Source of the DNA: CAADGU01 sp035444285
Lineage (GTDB): Bacteria; Chloroflexota; Anaerolineae; Promineifilales; Promineifilaceae
Length of the DNA: 64,000 nt
Reading direction: 5' to 3'
Assembly: GCA_035444285.1 (NCBI GenBank)
Contig: DAOMOK010000007.1
Span: 186,001-250,000 of the forward strand
Below are positions 34,010 to 43,600 of the stretch, one piece after another. Under the pieces are notes generated by a model. That model worked only from the letters and a program-made list of their open reading frames with translations. It did not search any database and was not told where the DNA came from. A program made the translations under genes and the position numbers. Numbering within the stretch: the first letter of the stretch is position 1; the number at the start of each line of letters is the position of its first letter.

Positions 34010-35746
34010 TCACTGCGACAAGACCCAATTGCTGCCAGAAAGGACAATGGTCAAATTTGTCAGGTTGACGCCATTGGCGGGGGTGGCTTTAACCACAGCC
34101 CGGCTGCCGTTTAAGGCGACCTGCTGTACTTCAAAGCCAGCTTTGTCAGCCGCACGGACCACTTCCAGGTAGTTGCGGGCCAGGGGGTCAATAAATTCGC
34201 CACTGTTGAGGACTCGTTCGATGCTGTCGAGCAGGATGTTGGCCTGGTCGTAATTGCCGGTGCGCACGGCCGTGTCCGCTGCCTGCAACATTACTTCCAA
34301 CGTCACATTCACTTCAGCACGGGGACGCCGGGTGAGATCCGCCGGATTTCCCTCTCGCTCCAATGTTTCCGGGTGCGGCAGCCAGGCCGTCAGGAAATAA
34401 GCGGTGGGGTCATAAAGCTGCTGATAACGGCGCATCACGTTGTAGAAACGAATGGTGGCTTCCAGATCAGACCTTGTGGCCGCGTCTGGCGGCTGCTGCG
34501 CCAGGAATGCCAGCCATTGACTCTCCACTTCGGCAAGCGTCAGGTTAAAATGCTGCTGTAACTTCAAATCCACTGCGCCGGACAGGGTAGAGGCGTCACC
34601 GGCGCGGACGTCACTGTAAAAGTCGCGGAAGCGCCGCCAACCATAGTTGTCAATGAGGTACTTGACGAATCCGGCGGCTTCCAGGTAGCCAATTTCGTGC
34701 TGCACCGGGTAGAAGTTGTCAAAGAGCTGCGCCAGCGGCACATATTGGCCAATGGCTACCAGAGCAGCAGCGCGCCGGTCTATATTTTCCGGCTTGTAAT
34801 GTCCATCACTGGCCCACACAGCCACGCCTTCGGCTAACGAATTGATGCGCTCTGGGGCAAACTGACGGTCGAGAATGTGGACGGCTTCGTGGGTCATGAT
34901 CTGGTGAAAGCCATTGCTGGCATAGCTGCGGTCCAGGTAAGAGATAACCACAGAGTAACCGGCATATCCCCCCTGGCCGATGACCCGGTCAATCAGGTAG
35001 ACATCCAGTTTGCGGGCGGGTTGTTCACCGAGGCGGGTGGCGGCTTGCTGCACGGCCGTTTCCACCGCTACTTTCAATTGGGTTAAATCCCGTTCTGCGG
35101 CCGTGCCCCGCACCACGTGCAAAACACAGCAGGCGGTTTCAGCCGTTATCCAGGCGGCGCTGCGTTCAGGATGCGACAGCGCCGCCGGGTCCAACACCGT
35201 TACCTCCAGCACCGCCTGATTATTGTCCCGGTTTTCGTCGCCAGCTTGAATGGCATCATACCGGTCTAAAATGATATGCACCAGATGGTTGCCGGCCGCG
35301 CCGCTGGTGTCCCAGGCCCACTCAAACAGGCCAATGCCGCTGCCTTGTAAGTTGGAAGCGTTTAGTGTACCACTGACCACATCCTGGTAATTGACCAACA
35401 AATGCACGGTGACATCCGCCGGATTTACGTTGTCCGGTACGTGCGCCAGGATTTGAAAGGTCACTTTTTCACCGGCGTAAATGTCCGGAACGGGATACAG
35501 GCGCACATCTTCCGGGCTGATGGATAAATCAGGTGGATACGGAGTGTCGGTGGGGGCAGGCACGCTTGTACTGAGCAAAGTCGAAGTAGCCGTGTCGGTG
35601 GGAACGGCCGAAGGTAACAACGTGGGCGTAGGCACACTAGTAGCGATGGCGATAACAGCCGTGGGCGATGCTGGCGGCGCGGCCGTGACCAGGGTACAAC
35701 CGGAGAAAAATAATATGGCAAGACTAACAAACAGTGGACGAATCAT
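34010..35746 (-). CDS. Lipoprotein with CARDB-like and gluzincin peptidase (MA-like) domains
   Basis: 578 residues. Lipoprotein signal with FFSGC (Cys17), a Pro/Thr/Ser-rich linker, a beta-sandwich resembling CARDB adhesion repeats (about residues 72-185), and a peptidase_MA-like region with zinc motif HEAVH at 286-290 and downstream Glu306 in NSLAEG. The C-terminal ~170 residues are helical with a small beta domain. Likely an extracytoplasmic metallopeptidase; substrate unknown. A CTTCGAC-type dispersed element (about 35563-35588) is read through in the linker (TSTLLSTSVP). ATG at 35746 chosen; a GTG at 35773 would add nine residues. Confidence 0.8.
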   Translation of the reverse strand: MIRPLFVSLAILFFSGCTLVTAAPPASPTAVIAIATSVPTPTLLPSAVPTDTATSTLLSTSVPAPTDTPYPPDLSISPEDVRLYPVPDIYAGEKVTFQILAHVPDNVNPADVTVHLLVNYQDVVSGTLNASNLQGSGIGLFEWAWDTSGAAGNHLVHIILDRYDAIQAGDENRDNNQAVLEVTVLDPAALSHPERSAAWITAETACCVLHVVRGTAAERDLTQLKVAVETAVQQAATRLGEQPARKLDVYLIDRVIGQGGYAGYSVVISYLDRSYASNGFHQIMTHEAVHILDRQFAPERINSLAEGVAVWASDGHYKPENIDRRAAALVAIGQYVPLAQLFDNFYPVQHEIGYLEAAGFVKYLIDNYGWRRFRDFYSDVRAGDASTLSGAVDLKLQQHFNLTLAEVESQWLAFLAQQPPDAATRSDLEATIRFYNVMRRYQQLYDPTAYFLTAWLPHPETLEREGNPADLTRRPRAEVNVTLEVMLQAADTAVRTGNYDQANILLDSIERVLNSGEFIDPLARNYLEVVRAADKAGFEVQQVALNGSRAVVKATPANGVNLTNLTIVLSGSNWVLSQ

Positions 35747-35908
35747 GCGTTTTTCAATTGAGGCGCTTCTCACTCCATAAATTAAGCAACAAGTTGCATT
35801 GGCGCTATTTTATACCAGGCAAAAGCAGAGAATTGGCTCTGGCCCGCACCTATTCAGGAATTGCTTAAGTAAGGCAATTGAGAAAATTGGGTAAGTTAGG
35901 TCTACCAA

Positions 35909-36601
35909 TTACCGAATTACCAACAACACCAGCATTAGCAAAAAGGAGATCAGCGACAGAACGGACGGCCGTTTGCACAAATACCACACACGTGGCGGGC
36001 CAAAGAGCAGCAGCAGAGCGGGCAGCAGAAAGTACCAGGGCAGGGAGAGGGATTGGAACACGGCCGTCAACAAGACCATCATCCCATTCACCCCCACCAA
36101 CCCCAGCGCCGCCAGCGGCACATACCGGCGGCTGTTTAGCAAGATCGTCTCCCGCGTCGGCGCGCTCAGTACCAATATGTAGAAGAGCGACGCCGCAATA
36201 AACGCGCCCGGTGCATACACAAAAAACGCCGACGACTCTCCGGCCCCCAGGCGACGGTCATCCACAATAAAAATGGACTCCCAATAGCCCAACTGGTTGA
36301 GCAGCAGCACCGCCAGCGTCAGGCCAAAGAGGGCAGCCAATACGGTCATAGTGGGTCGGGCGGTCAGCCATTCCGGAATCGTTAGCTTTGCTTCAGCGGT
36401 TGGTGGCTGAGGCTCCAGCTTGCGAATCAGGTACACGGCCACGCAAAATGCAAAATAGATCAGCGTCAGGGCAACCACATTTGTCACCTGCCGCTGCGTA
36501 AACCAGGCGCTCAGGTCTGCCAGAAAGAAAAAGCCGAACAACACGGCCGTGCCATCCACCACCGGCGCCAACGCTTCTAAAACCACATTTGATTGTTTCA
36601 A
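35909..36601 (-). CDS. Integral membrane protein, function unknown
   Basis: 230 residues with about six TM segments (TAVLFGFFFLADLSAWF, VVALTLIYFAFCVAVYLI, MTVLAALFGLTLAVLLLNQ and others). Start is taken as TTG at 36601 because GAAGGAGATGGG directly precedes it; a longer reading from 36691 begins inside a tandem repeat element and would give an unlikely SSFIIHNS leader. No catalytic motif; family not recognised. Confidence 0.72.
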   Translation of the reverse strand: MKQSNVVLEALAPVVDGTAVLFGFFFLADLSAWFTQRQVTNVVALTLIYFAFCVAVYLIRKLEPQPPTAEAKLTIPEWLTARPTMTVLAALFGLTLAVLLLNQLGYWESIFIVDDRRLGAGESSAFFVYAPGAFIAASLFYILVLSAPTRETILLNSRRYVPLAALGLVGVNGMMVLLTAVFQSLSLPWYFLLPALLLLFGPPRVWYLCKRPSVLSLISFLLMLVLLVIR

Positions 36602-36611
36602 CCCATCTCCT

Positions 36612-36655
36612 TCAGAATTATGAATTATGAAGGATGAATTATGAATTTCATCCTT
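36612..36655. repeat. AATTATGA tandem-inverted element upstream of membrane-protein gene
   Basis: Units GAATTATGAATTATGAAGGATGAATTATGAA in the divergent gap, with a short inverted TTCATCCTTC end. Related to the 31837-31860 array. Confidence 0.7.
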
Positions 36656-36725
36656 CGTGGGGTAATCTCCAAAATCTTTTCTTGAATCCATTGTACGTCA
36701 GGTTAAAAAAGGTGGCAGGTTATTG

Positions 36726-37634
36726 ATGATTCGCTCCTCCAGACCAAACGATGCGGCGGCGCTCACGGCCGTACACAACGCAATCTTCCCGCACCAGCCT
36801 CACACCCTTCAAAGCTGGGCGGCGCATGTGGATGGCGTTTTGCGGGCGAACGGCCGTGCCTGGACGCTCACCCATGACAATACCCCCATCGCTTACGCTG
36901 CCATCCTGCCCGTACCCGGTCTGCCCGGTCTGGTGGAACTGGAAGGGTTTGTGGCCCCCGCCTACCAACGGCGGGGCTATGGCACCCAACTGCTGGCGCA
37001 CATCAAGTCCGAATTAGCAGGCACCTCTGTTACCCAACTCTCCTACCCCGTCCCCCATCTGCACGCCCCCGCCGCCCACTTTCTACTCAAAAACAACTTC
37101 TTCATCGAACACGAAGAGCAGATGATGGAATTGTCAATTGACAATTATCAATTGACAATTGTCAATTCTCGCCTGCCACCCTTCGACAGGCTCAGGGCAA
37201 GCCTTGCCACCCGCCACCTGCCACTTGCCACCGCCATCCCCCTCTTCTGCCAGCTTTACACCACCTGCTTCACCGGTCTGCCCTGGAACCAGCCTTTCAC
37301 CGAAGCCGAAGTGGCGGCGACGCTGCAAACTGGTGAAGACCTGCTTTTTTTCATGGAAGATGACACGCCCATCGGGTTTGTCTGGCTACGGCCGCAGGCA
37401 GACCACACCGTCCAGTTAGAACCCATCGGCGTTATCCCGGCGAAACAAGGACAGGGCTACGGCCGTACCCTCCTCCACCTGGTCTTGTCTCAATTAGCCG
37501 AAAAGGGGGTCACGGCCGTTAGCCTCGGCGTTTGGGCTAACAACAAACCCGCCGTTCACCTCTACCACAGTTTCGGTTTTCGCCAGACGGAGAGCATCAT
37601 TTACCTGGCTTATGACCTACATGTAATTGGGTAA
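36726..37634 (+). CDS. Protein with two GNAT acetyltransferase domains
   Basis: 302 residues. Domain 1 (about 1-135) has the acetyl-CoA loop YQRRGYGTQLL; domain 2 (about 165-302) has KQGQGYGRTLLHLV and the ANNKPAVHLYHSFGFRQ ending, both good GNAT motifs. The linker (about residues 136-165) is encoded by repeat DNA: an AATTGTCAATTGACAATT palindromic array (37135-37172, read as SIDNYQLTIVNS) and a CCTTCGACAGGCTCAGGGCA block with GCCACCTGCCACTT tandem units. MshD-like domain arrangement; substrate unknown. ATG at 36726 preferred over the preceding TTG. Confidence 0.85.
   Translation: MIRSSRPNDAAALTAVHNAIFPHQPHTLQSWAAHVDGVLRANGRAWTLTHDNTPIAYAAILPVPGLPGLVELEGFVAPAYQRRGYGTQLLAHIKSELAGTSVTQLSYPVPHLHAPAAHFLLKNNFFIEHEEQMMELSIDNYQLTIVNSRLPPFDRLRASLATRHLPLATAIPLFCQLYTTCFTGLPWNQPFTEAEVAATLQTGEDLLFFMEDDTPIGFVWLRPQADHTVQLEPIGVIPAKQGQGYGRTLLHLVLSQLAEKGVTAVSLGVWANNKPAVHLYHSFGFRQTESIIYLAYDLHVIG
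37135..37230. repeat. Palindromic repeat cluster inside the double-GNAT gene
   Basis: First an AT-rich nested palindrome of TCAATTGACAATT units (37135-37172), then the dispersed block CCTTCGACAGGCTCAGGGCA (about 37179-37198), then GCCACC-type tandem units to about 37230. All are in frame and fall in the linker between the two acetyltransferase domains. Confidence 0.8.
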
Positions 37635-37843
37635 TTGTGAGAGTTACTCAATTACCATTCCCTCTTGCCTTTCCCGTTTTCCGTTCTACAATCAACAACA
37701 GGTCTGGCGACTTCCCAATTACTGAACGAAGGTCTAGGGTGACAAATGGGATACGGCCGTTACAATAACTGCCTGAGTCCGCCCAACCGCCCAAAACCCT
37801 TTGCGAGCTTCGCGTACTTCGCGGACACAATGGAGAAACGAGC

Positions 37844-38776
37844 ATGTTTAAAAATATAGATGATGTCAGACAGCAGTTAGGCCGCCAACAATACATCGCC
37901 TCCGCCGAGATTGGCACCGTGGTTTATCTGGCGCACGCCCTCTGCAAACCCGTTCTGGCCGAAGGCCCGGCCGGCGTCGGCAAAACCGAACTCGCCAAAT
38001 CCTGGGCCGCCGCCCTGGATATGCCCCTCATTCGCCTGCAATGTTACGAAGGGCTGGACGAGAGCAAAGCCCTCTACGAATGGGAATACGCCAAACAAAT
38101 GCTCTACACCCAACTGCTGCGCGACACCCTGCGCAACATCCTGGGTGATGTCAACAGCCTGGCCGAAGCCGCCAGCCGCCTGGCCCAGGAAGAAGATGTT
38201 TTCTTCTCCGAAAACTTCCTCCTCCCCCGCCCCCTGCTCACTGCCCTTACATCCGACCAGCCCGTTGTCCTGCTCATAGACGAAATTGACCGCGCCGATG
38301 TGGAATTTGAAGCCTTCCTGCTGGAAGTCCTCAGCGATTTTCAGGTGAGTGTGCCTGAACTAGGCACCATTTCCGCCAGACACCAGCCCATGGTGCTGCT
38401 GACCAGCAACAACACCCGCGAACTCAGCGAGGCGCTCAAACGCCGCTGCCTCTACCTCTATGTAGACTACCCCAACCAGGACGCCGAACTGGAAATTGTG
38501 CGCCTGAAAGTGCCCAACCTGCGCCCCGAATTGGCAAAGCAAGCCGTCGCCGTCGTCCACCAACTGCGGCAAATGGATTTACGCAAAACCCCTAGCATCA
38601 GCGAAACGCTGGATTGGGCGCGGGCACTGGTGGCCCTCAATGCCGACCAAATTGACGAGCAAACACTCACCAATACCCTCACCGTTCTACTGAAATATGA
38701 AGCCGACGTGCAAAAAGCGCGCCGCATGATGGGCGGCGGTAGCGATACGGCCCGGCGCGGGCGGTATAACCGGTAA
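37844..38776 (+). CDS. MoxR-type AAA+ ATPase
   Basis: 310 residues. Walker A GPAGVGKTE at 41-49, Walker B VVLLIDEIDRAD, sensor TSNNTRELSEALKRRCLYLYVDYP, as in MoxR/CoxD-like chaperone ATPases. GGAG lies 8 nt before the ATG. The next gene encodes a VWA-domain protein, the standard partner; such pairs help insert metal cofactors or remodel complexes (CoxD/CoxE with CO dehydrogenase). No client enzyme is adjacent, so its target is unknown. Confidence 0.92.
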   Translation: MFKNIDDVRQQLGRQQYIASAEIGTVVYLAHALCKPVLAEGPAGVGKTELAKSWAAALDMPLIRLQCYEGLDESKALYEWEYAKQMLYTQLLRDTLRNILGDVNSLAEAASRLAQEEDVFFSENFLLPRPLLTALTSDQPVVLLIDEIDRADVEFEAFLLEVLSDFQVSVPELGTISARHQPMVLLTSNNTRELSEALKRRCLYLYVDYPNQDAELEIVRLKVPNLRPELAKQAVAVVHQLRQMDLRKTPSISETLDWARALVALNADQIDEQTLTNTLTVLLKYEADVQKARRMMGGGSDTARRGRYNR

Positions 38777-38852
38777 TTCGTAACCCGTAATCCGTGAACC
38801 GTAATCCGTGAACCGTCGGGCTACGGATTACGGCATACGAATTACGGATCAC
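38775..38852. repeat. GTAATCCGTGAACC / CGGATTACGG tandem-inverted element
   Basis: Between the MoxR and VWA genes. Four to five GTAAYCCGT units (38776-38815) face three inverted units (38822-38850). Same design as 53471-53579 and 62583-62650. Could separate expression of the two genes. Confidence 0.8.
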
Positions 38853-38861
38853 GGAGGAAAG

Positions 38862-40238
38862 ATGGACAAACGAGTGGTCGAATTTATACGCGGCCTGCGG
38901 GCCGCCGGGGTGCGGGTGTCGCTGGCGGAATCGGTAGATGCGCTGCACGCGGTGGAGCGTTTGGGCGTTACCGATAAGACACTCTTCCAGGCCTCATTGC
39001 GGGCTACCCTCATCAAAGAAAAAGAAGATTTCCAGGCGTTTGATGAACTGTTCCCGCTCTACTTTGGCAGCGGCGGGCCGCCGTTGCAGAATGCGATGGA
39101 AGACCTCAGCCCGGATGAGCAGCAAATGTTGCAGGCGGCGCTGGCAGCTATGAGCGGTCGTTTCCAGCAGCTACTCGATTGGCTGACCAGCGGCAATGGC
39201 CCCACCAAAGAAGAGCTGGAAGAGATGGCCAACCGCGCCGGGGCGCAGTGGGCCAATGACCCACGTGAGGCGCGCTGGGTGACACGGCGCATGTTGCAGC
39301 AAATGGGCATGGGTCATCTTGAAGAGCAACTGCAACAGCTAATCGAACAATTGCAAAAGATGGGCATGAGCCAGGAAGCAATTCAAAAATTGTTGGGGGT
39401 GGTGGAAGCCAACCGGGAAGCATTAGAGCAGCAAGTGGCGCAGCAGGTAGGCGCACAAATTGCCGAGCAGCGCGCCAATCGCCCCAATGATGAACTCCAT
39501 GGCTCTGACCTGATGCACAAGCCACTGCAATCGTTGACGGAAGAAGAGGCGAATGCGCTGCGCAAAGAGGTGCAGCGGCTCATTACCCAACTGCGCAGCC
39601 GGGCGGCGCTGCGGCGCAAAAAAGGCACCAAAGGCCGTTTTGATTCCAAGTCCACCATTCGCACCAACCTGCGTTATGGCGGTGTGCCCATGGAGTTGAA
39701 GTGGAAGAAGAACAAACTGAAGCCCAGTCTGGTGCTGATTTGTGATGTCTCGACTTCCATGCGCTCGGTGGCGGAGTTTATGCTGCGGCTGACGTATGAA
39801 CTGCAAGACCAGGTAGCAAAGGCGCGCAGTTTTGCCTTCAATTCGGACATGCACGAGATCAGCGTGACGCTGGCGGGGGCGCGGGCGGCGGAGGCGGTGA
39901 CACAGGTGCTGTACAACATTCCGCCCGGTTATTACGCCACTGATTTTGGCAACAGCCTGGATACGTTTTACCATAACTGGCTGGAGGCGGTAGACGGCCG
40001 TACCACTGTCGTTGTCCTGGGTGATGCCCGCAACAACTACAATTCGCCGCGCATTGACTTGATGAAGGATTTGCAACGACGCGCCCGCCGCCTCATCTGG
40101 CTGAACCCGGAAAACCAGCAGCAGTGGGGCACCGGCGACAGCGATATGTGGGATTATGTGCCGGTGTGTGACGAGGTATTTGTGGTGCGCAACCTGGCGC
40201 AGTTGGCTACGGCCGTAGACAAACTCCTTACCAATTAA
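38862..40238 (+). CDS. CoxE-like protein with von Willebrand factor A domain
   Basis: 458 residues. A long helical N-terminal part (Gln-rich, about 75-205) is followed by a VWA domain with MIDAS DVSTS at 295-299 and VVVLGDARNN further on. GGAGG precedes ATG 38862 by 6 nt; reading from 38808 would start in the repeat element and is rejected. Functions with the MoxR ATPase just upstream. Its last codons (TAVDKLLTN) are echoed in a remnant at 50504-50541. Confidence 0.9.
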   Translation: MDKRVVEFIRGLRAAGVRVSLAESVDALHAVERLGVTDKTLFQASLRATLIKEKEDFQAFDELFPLYFGSGGPPLQNAMEDLSPDEQQMLQAALAAMSGRFQQLLDWLTSGNGPTKEELEEMANRAGAQWANDPREARWVTRRMLQQMGMGHLEEQLQQLIEQLQKMGMSQEAIQKLLGVVEANREALEQQVAQQVGAQIAEQRANRPNDELHGSDLMHKPLQSLTEEEANALRKEVQRLITQLRSRAALRRKKGTKGRFDSKSTIRTNLRYGGVPMELKWKKNKLKPSLVLICDVSTSMRSVAEFMLRLTYELQDQVAKARSFAFNSDMHEISVTLAGARAAEAVTQVLYNIPPGYYATDFGNSLDTFYHNWLEAVDGRTTVVVLGDARNNYNSPRIDLMKDLQRRARRLIWLNPENQQQWGTGDSDMWDYVPVCDEVFVVRNLAQLATAVDKLLTN

Positions 40239-40267
40239 TTGATCCGCGAGGAACGCGAAGATTTATG

Positions 40268-40296
40268 CGTAGGGTGATTTTGAAAATCGCCCTACG
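40268..40296. terminator. Hairpin CGTAGGGtGATTTT/AAAATCgCCCTACG after the VWA gene
   Basis: Arms 40268-40281 and 40283-40296, nearly perfect, about 30 bp after the VWA stop. Likely terminator or dispersed palindrome; relatives with GCGACGCACC or GGGCGA cores lie at 56398-56427 and 57195-57215. Confidence 0.6.
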
Positions 40297-40533
40297 TCGC
40301 TTATTGCCAGTCATTTTCCTCTAAAACAAATCCATCTGCATATTTCACGTTGTCTGTTCATTTTTCCTGTAAGCTACGCGGGCTAAAGTGGCGGCAAGTT
40401 TGTGTTAAGTTTTATGGGGTTGTGTTTGTTGCCAGACAGAACCCCATGAATAACAAGTACAAGAAGTAGTGTAAATTCATACTGATCATGTGTTTTTATT
40501 GTAGCGCACCAAACCAGACACCGTTGCCTTTGT

Positions 40534-40571
40534 AGGGCTGGCTTAGTCGTTTGACTATGCCGGCCCTTTTT
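40534..40571 (+). terminator. Intrinsic-terminator-like hairpin before the RHS gene
   Basis: AGGGCTGGC (40534-40542) pairs with GCCGGCCCT, with an inner TAGTC/GACTA stem, followed by TTTTT. Being only 43 bp upstream of the RHS ATG, it would act as an attenuator if the promoter is further upstream. Confidence 0.65.
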
Positions 40572-40613
40572 GTGTTCCGGTTGTGCCCATCGTAGAAAAC
40601 GGAGGAAAATCTG

Positions 40614-43600
40614 ATGAAACGTGCCAGTTCGGGAATGTTGTATTTCTTGAATATCATACTGGTTGCCACCTTGTTGGTGGGGCCGCTGGCGGGAACGGCT
40701 CACGTGGCCGCTGATACCTACAGTGCGCCACCTACTCCCCAAGACTACCTTCCTACCAATCCCAAAGAGCGGTTTGGCCTGACGGCCGGTCAGACAGGGG
40801 ATATGTTTGACCCTACCAATCCGTTGGCGACCATAAACCCGCTTTCTGCCGGTGGGGGACTGTTTTCGGATGAGCGGGGGTATTGGCCTGAATATGCCGC
40901 GCTAACCAAACGAGCGCCCTGGTCACGGCCGTTTCGCGGCGTACTCGCGGATTGGTGGCAAAGGTTACAAGATGGGTGGAATCGGCTGTTGCCAGAGCAG
41001 GCAGCCATTGCTGATATACCCCCGGCGCCAGAGGTTGAAGGATTCCATCTAGCTTCGGTGCAGTCGCCAGATACACGGTATGCCGGGCCATTGCCGTTAG
41101 ATCAGCCTATGACGCTGCGTGTTCCTACTGCTGGCCCAGGTGATCCGCAGGCGATTTACCTGCCGTTGATACAGACGCCGCCTTTTCAATATAGTCAGTG
41201 GATTCCGGTAAGCGGCGGCGTGATGAGTGTGCCCGGATATGGCCTGGTGGTGCAGGTTCCGGCCAGTTATTATGCCGAACCGCTACGCTTTGTGTTCACG
41301 GCCGTAGCCCAACCCCCCAACATGAACGCCCTGACCACCCCTTATAATTTCCATCTCAACGCCTACACCGCCAGCGGCACGGAGGTGACACAGTTTAGCC
41401 AGGAGTTAACGCTGGTGCAAAGCTATAAGGAAACAGTGCTGGGCCAGGTAGACCCGACCAGCCTCTATCTGGCCTATTTTGCCGGGGAATGGGTGGCGCT
41501 GCCGTCGGTGGTGGATGAAGAGATGGGGACGGTTACGGCCGTAACCGATCACTTCACCCGCTTTGCCATTTTGGGGCCTCTTCCTAGTTGTGCCCCAGAT
41601 CCCGAAGTCGGCGAATTTGAGATTATGTCTTCATCTGCAACTCAAAGAATCAGAACCGCTTATGAAGCATCTCCGCTTACAGAATGTCCATTGGATTATG
41701 CTTATACCCTGACCACAATAAATAACATTGACTACGCTGCACAGGAATTTCCAGGTGGTGCGGCAATTGTAGATAACCCAAATTTAGAGCAGGCATTCTA
41801 TATCCCGCCTGAAATATGGCTAACCTACGAACAGGAAGCTTTTTTGGTTGGCGGTGTCTGGCTGCCAGAGCAGCCAAGCGCCCCTGAACACTTTATTGAT
41901 GAAACTGGTAACAACTTCCGAGAGCAAGAAATCTGGTACTTTGAATATGGATTTGCTTCTGTAAATAACGGTGAGGAATGGGAAACCCATCAGTATTTCC
42001 CCAAATTCCCGGCAGGTATGTTTGCGTGGGAACAGGCGGAGCTGGATTCTGAAGATTACCCGCGTTACCGGTTACGGTTCCAATCTGATTTTGAACCTAG
42101 CCCGGCTGCCGAAGGAGTAGAAACATCTTACCCAACGCCAACACCAGTCACTGTACAAATGACCATACTGGATGTAACTGATGACACCATCTCCGAGACT
42201 GTACCGATTTTGTGGAACGGAACCATGGCGGCTGAAGGGGCCAGCGACTACGATTACTACATCACCCAAACATTAAAGGTCTATGTAGCTGGAATTCGTG
42301 AGGATTTGATCGGTTACACACGCTGCAATTATTATGAGCCAGAGCCAGATGCTCGACGTTACTATTATCTTACGCCCACTTATCCTGGGCCGCATAACTT
42401 TGAGCATAACTGTATTGGCGGAGGAATGGCCGATACCACGCCACCTGATATTGAGATATTGCAGGTCTATGGCTCCGATGTAGACCCCAACTCTAAATGG
42501 CTAGAAGCTACTGTTGTTGTCAGAATTACAGATGATTTTGGCATAGCGTCAGCAGCTATTCAGACATCGCATGGCATTGTGACCCAAGAATTACAACCCT
42601 ATCTTTCTATCACATATCAAAACGATCCTGATGTTTATGCAGCCACTTTTACGGAAATTCCTGAACACACTACTGTAACATTTACCATTGAAGCCACCGA
42701 TAATTCCGGGCTTTCGGCAAGTGAAACAGCAAATGGTTATTTTGCCGATGGACAAAGCTTTGGTTTCAGTGCTTGTTTTAATCCATGTAGTTCCCAACTC
42801 ATGGGACATCAAGGCAAGGCCAGTCCTAACCCCATCTCCGATTTTGGCGCGAAAACAGAAGTGTATCCTTTGCTGGCAATTCCTGGCCCTGGTGAAGCGA
42901 ATGTCGTGATTATGCCGGTTTACAACTCAAACAGTATTCGTACCGGTATTTTTGGCGCGGGTATCTCGTCTGATCTGGAAACGCATCTAGTGATGCTATA
43001 TAACCCGCTGGTGAATGGGGTGGAAGTAGTAATTGGCGATGGGGGGCGGTTCCGCTTTGAGGATAATGGGGATGGCACGTTTACGGCCGTTTCCCAGGGC
43101 AATGAAGACAGCCTCATCCAGGATGGTGACGGCTACGTTTATACCACCCGCGATCAGCGCATTTACCGGTTTGACAGTAACGGCCGTCTCGCCAGCAAAG
43201 AAGACCGCAATGGCAACGCGATCACCTACACCTACAGCGGCGAGCAACTCACCGACATCACCAGCGGCGGCCGTACCGTCACCCTGGCCTACAACGGCGA
43301 CGGCTACGTAGAAACCCTGAGTATTGGCGAGAAAACCATCACCCTCAGCTATGACGGCGACAAACTGGTTGGTATAGAAGATGCGATGGGTGGCGACTGG
43401 GAACTGACCTATGAGAGCCGCGAAATTGGTGAAATCATTGACGAACGCGGCGAGGAGTTTGCCTATGTGGCCTATAACCACTTCCTCACCAGCGTCACCA
43501 CGCCCGCCAGACGTATTAAAAATGTGCAGGATTATGACGAACAAGGGCGGGTCATTCACCAGATCAGCAGCCTGGCGGGGGAACTGCTCTTCAGCTATGT

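Larger units (their letters stand above)
40239..40613 (+). promoter_or_regulatory. 375-bp region upstream of the RHS gene with two hairpins
   Basis: No gene is visible. A perfect-looking hairpin (40268-40296) follows the VWA gene and a terminator-like hairpin (40534-40571) lies 43 bp before the RHS start. The middle part is AT-richer than its surroundings and may carry the promoter, but I see no convincing -35/-10 pair. Confidence 0.5.

Noticed and set aside
38808..38861. Extended start of the VWA gene
   Set aside because: Lies wholly in a tandem-inverted repeat; ATG 38862 has GGAGG in front.
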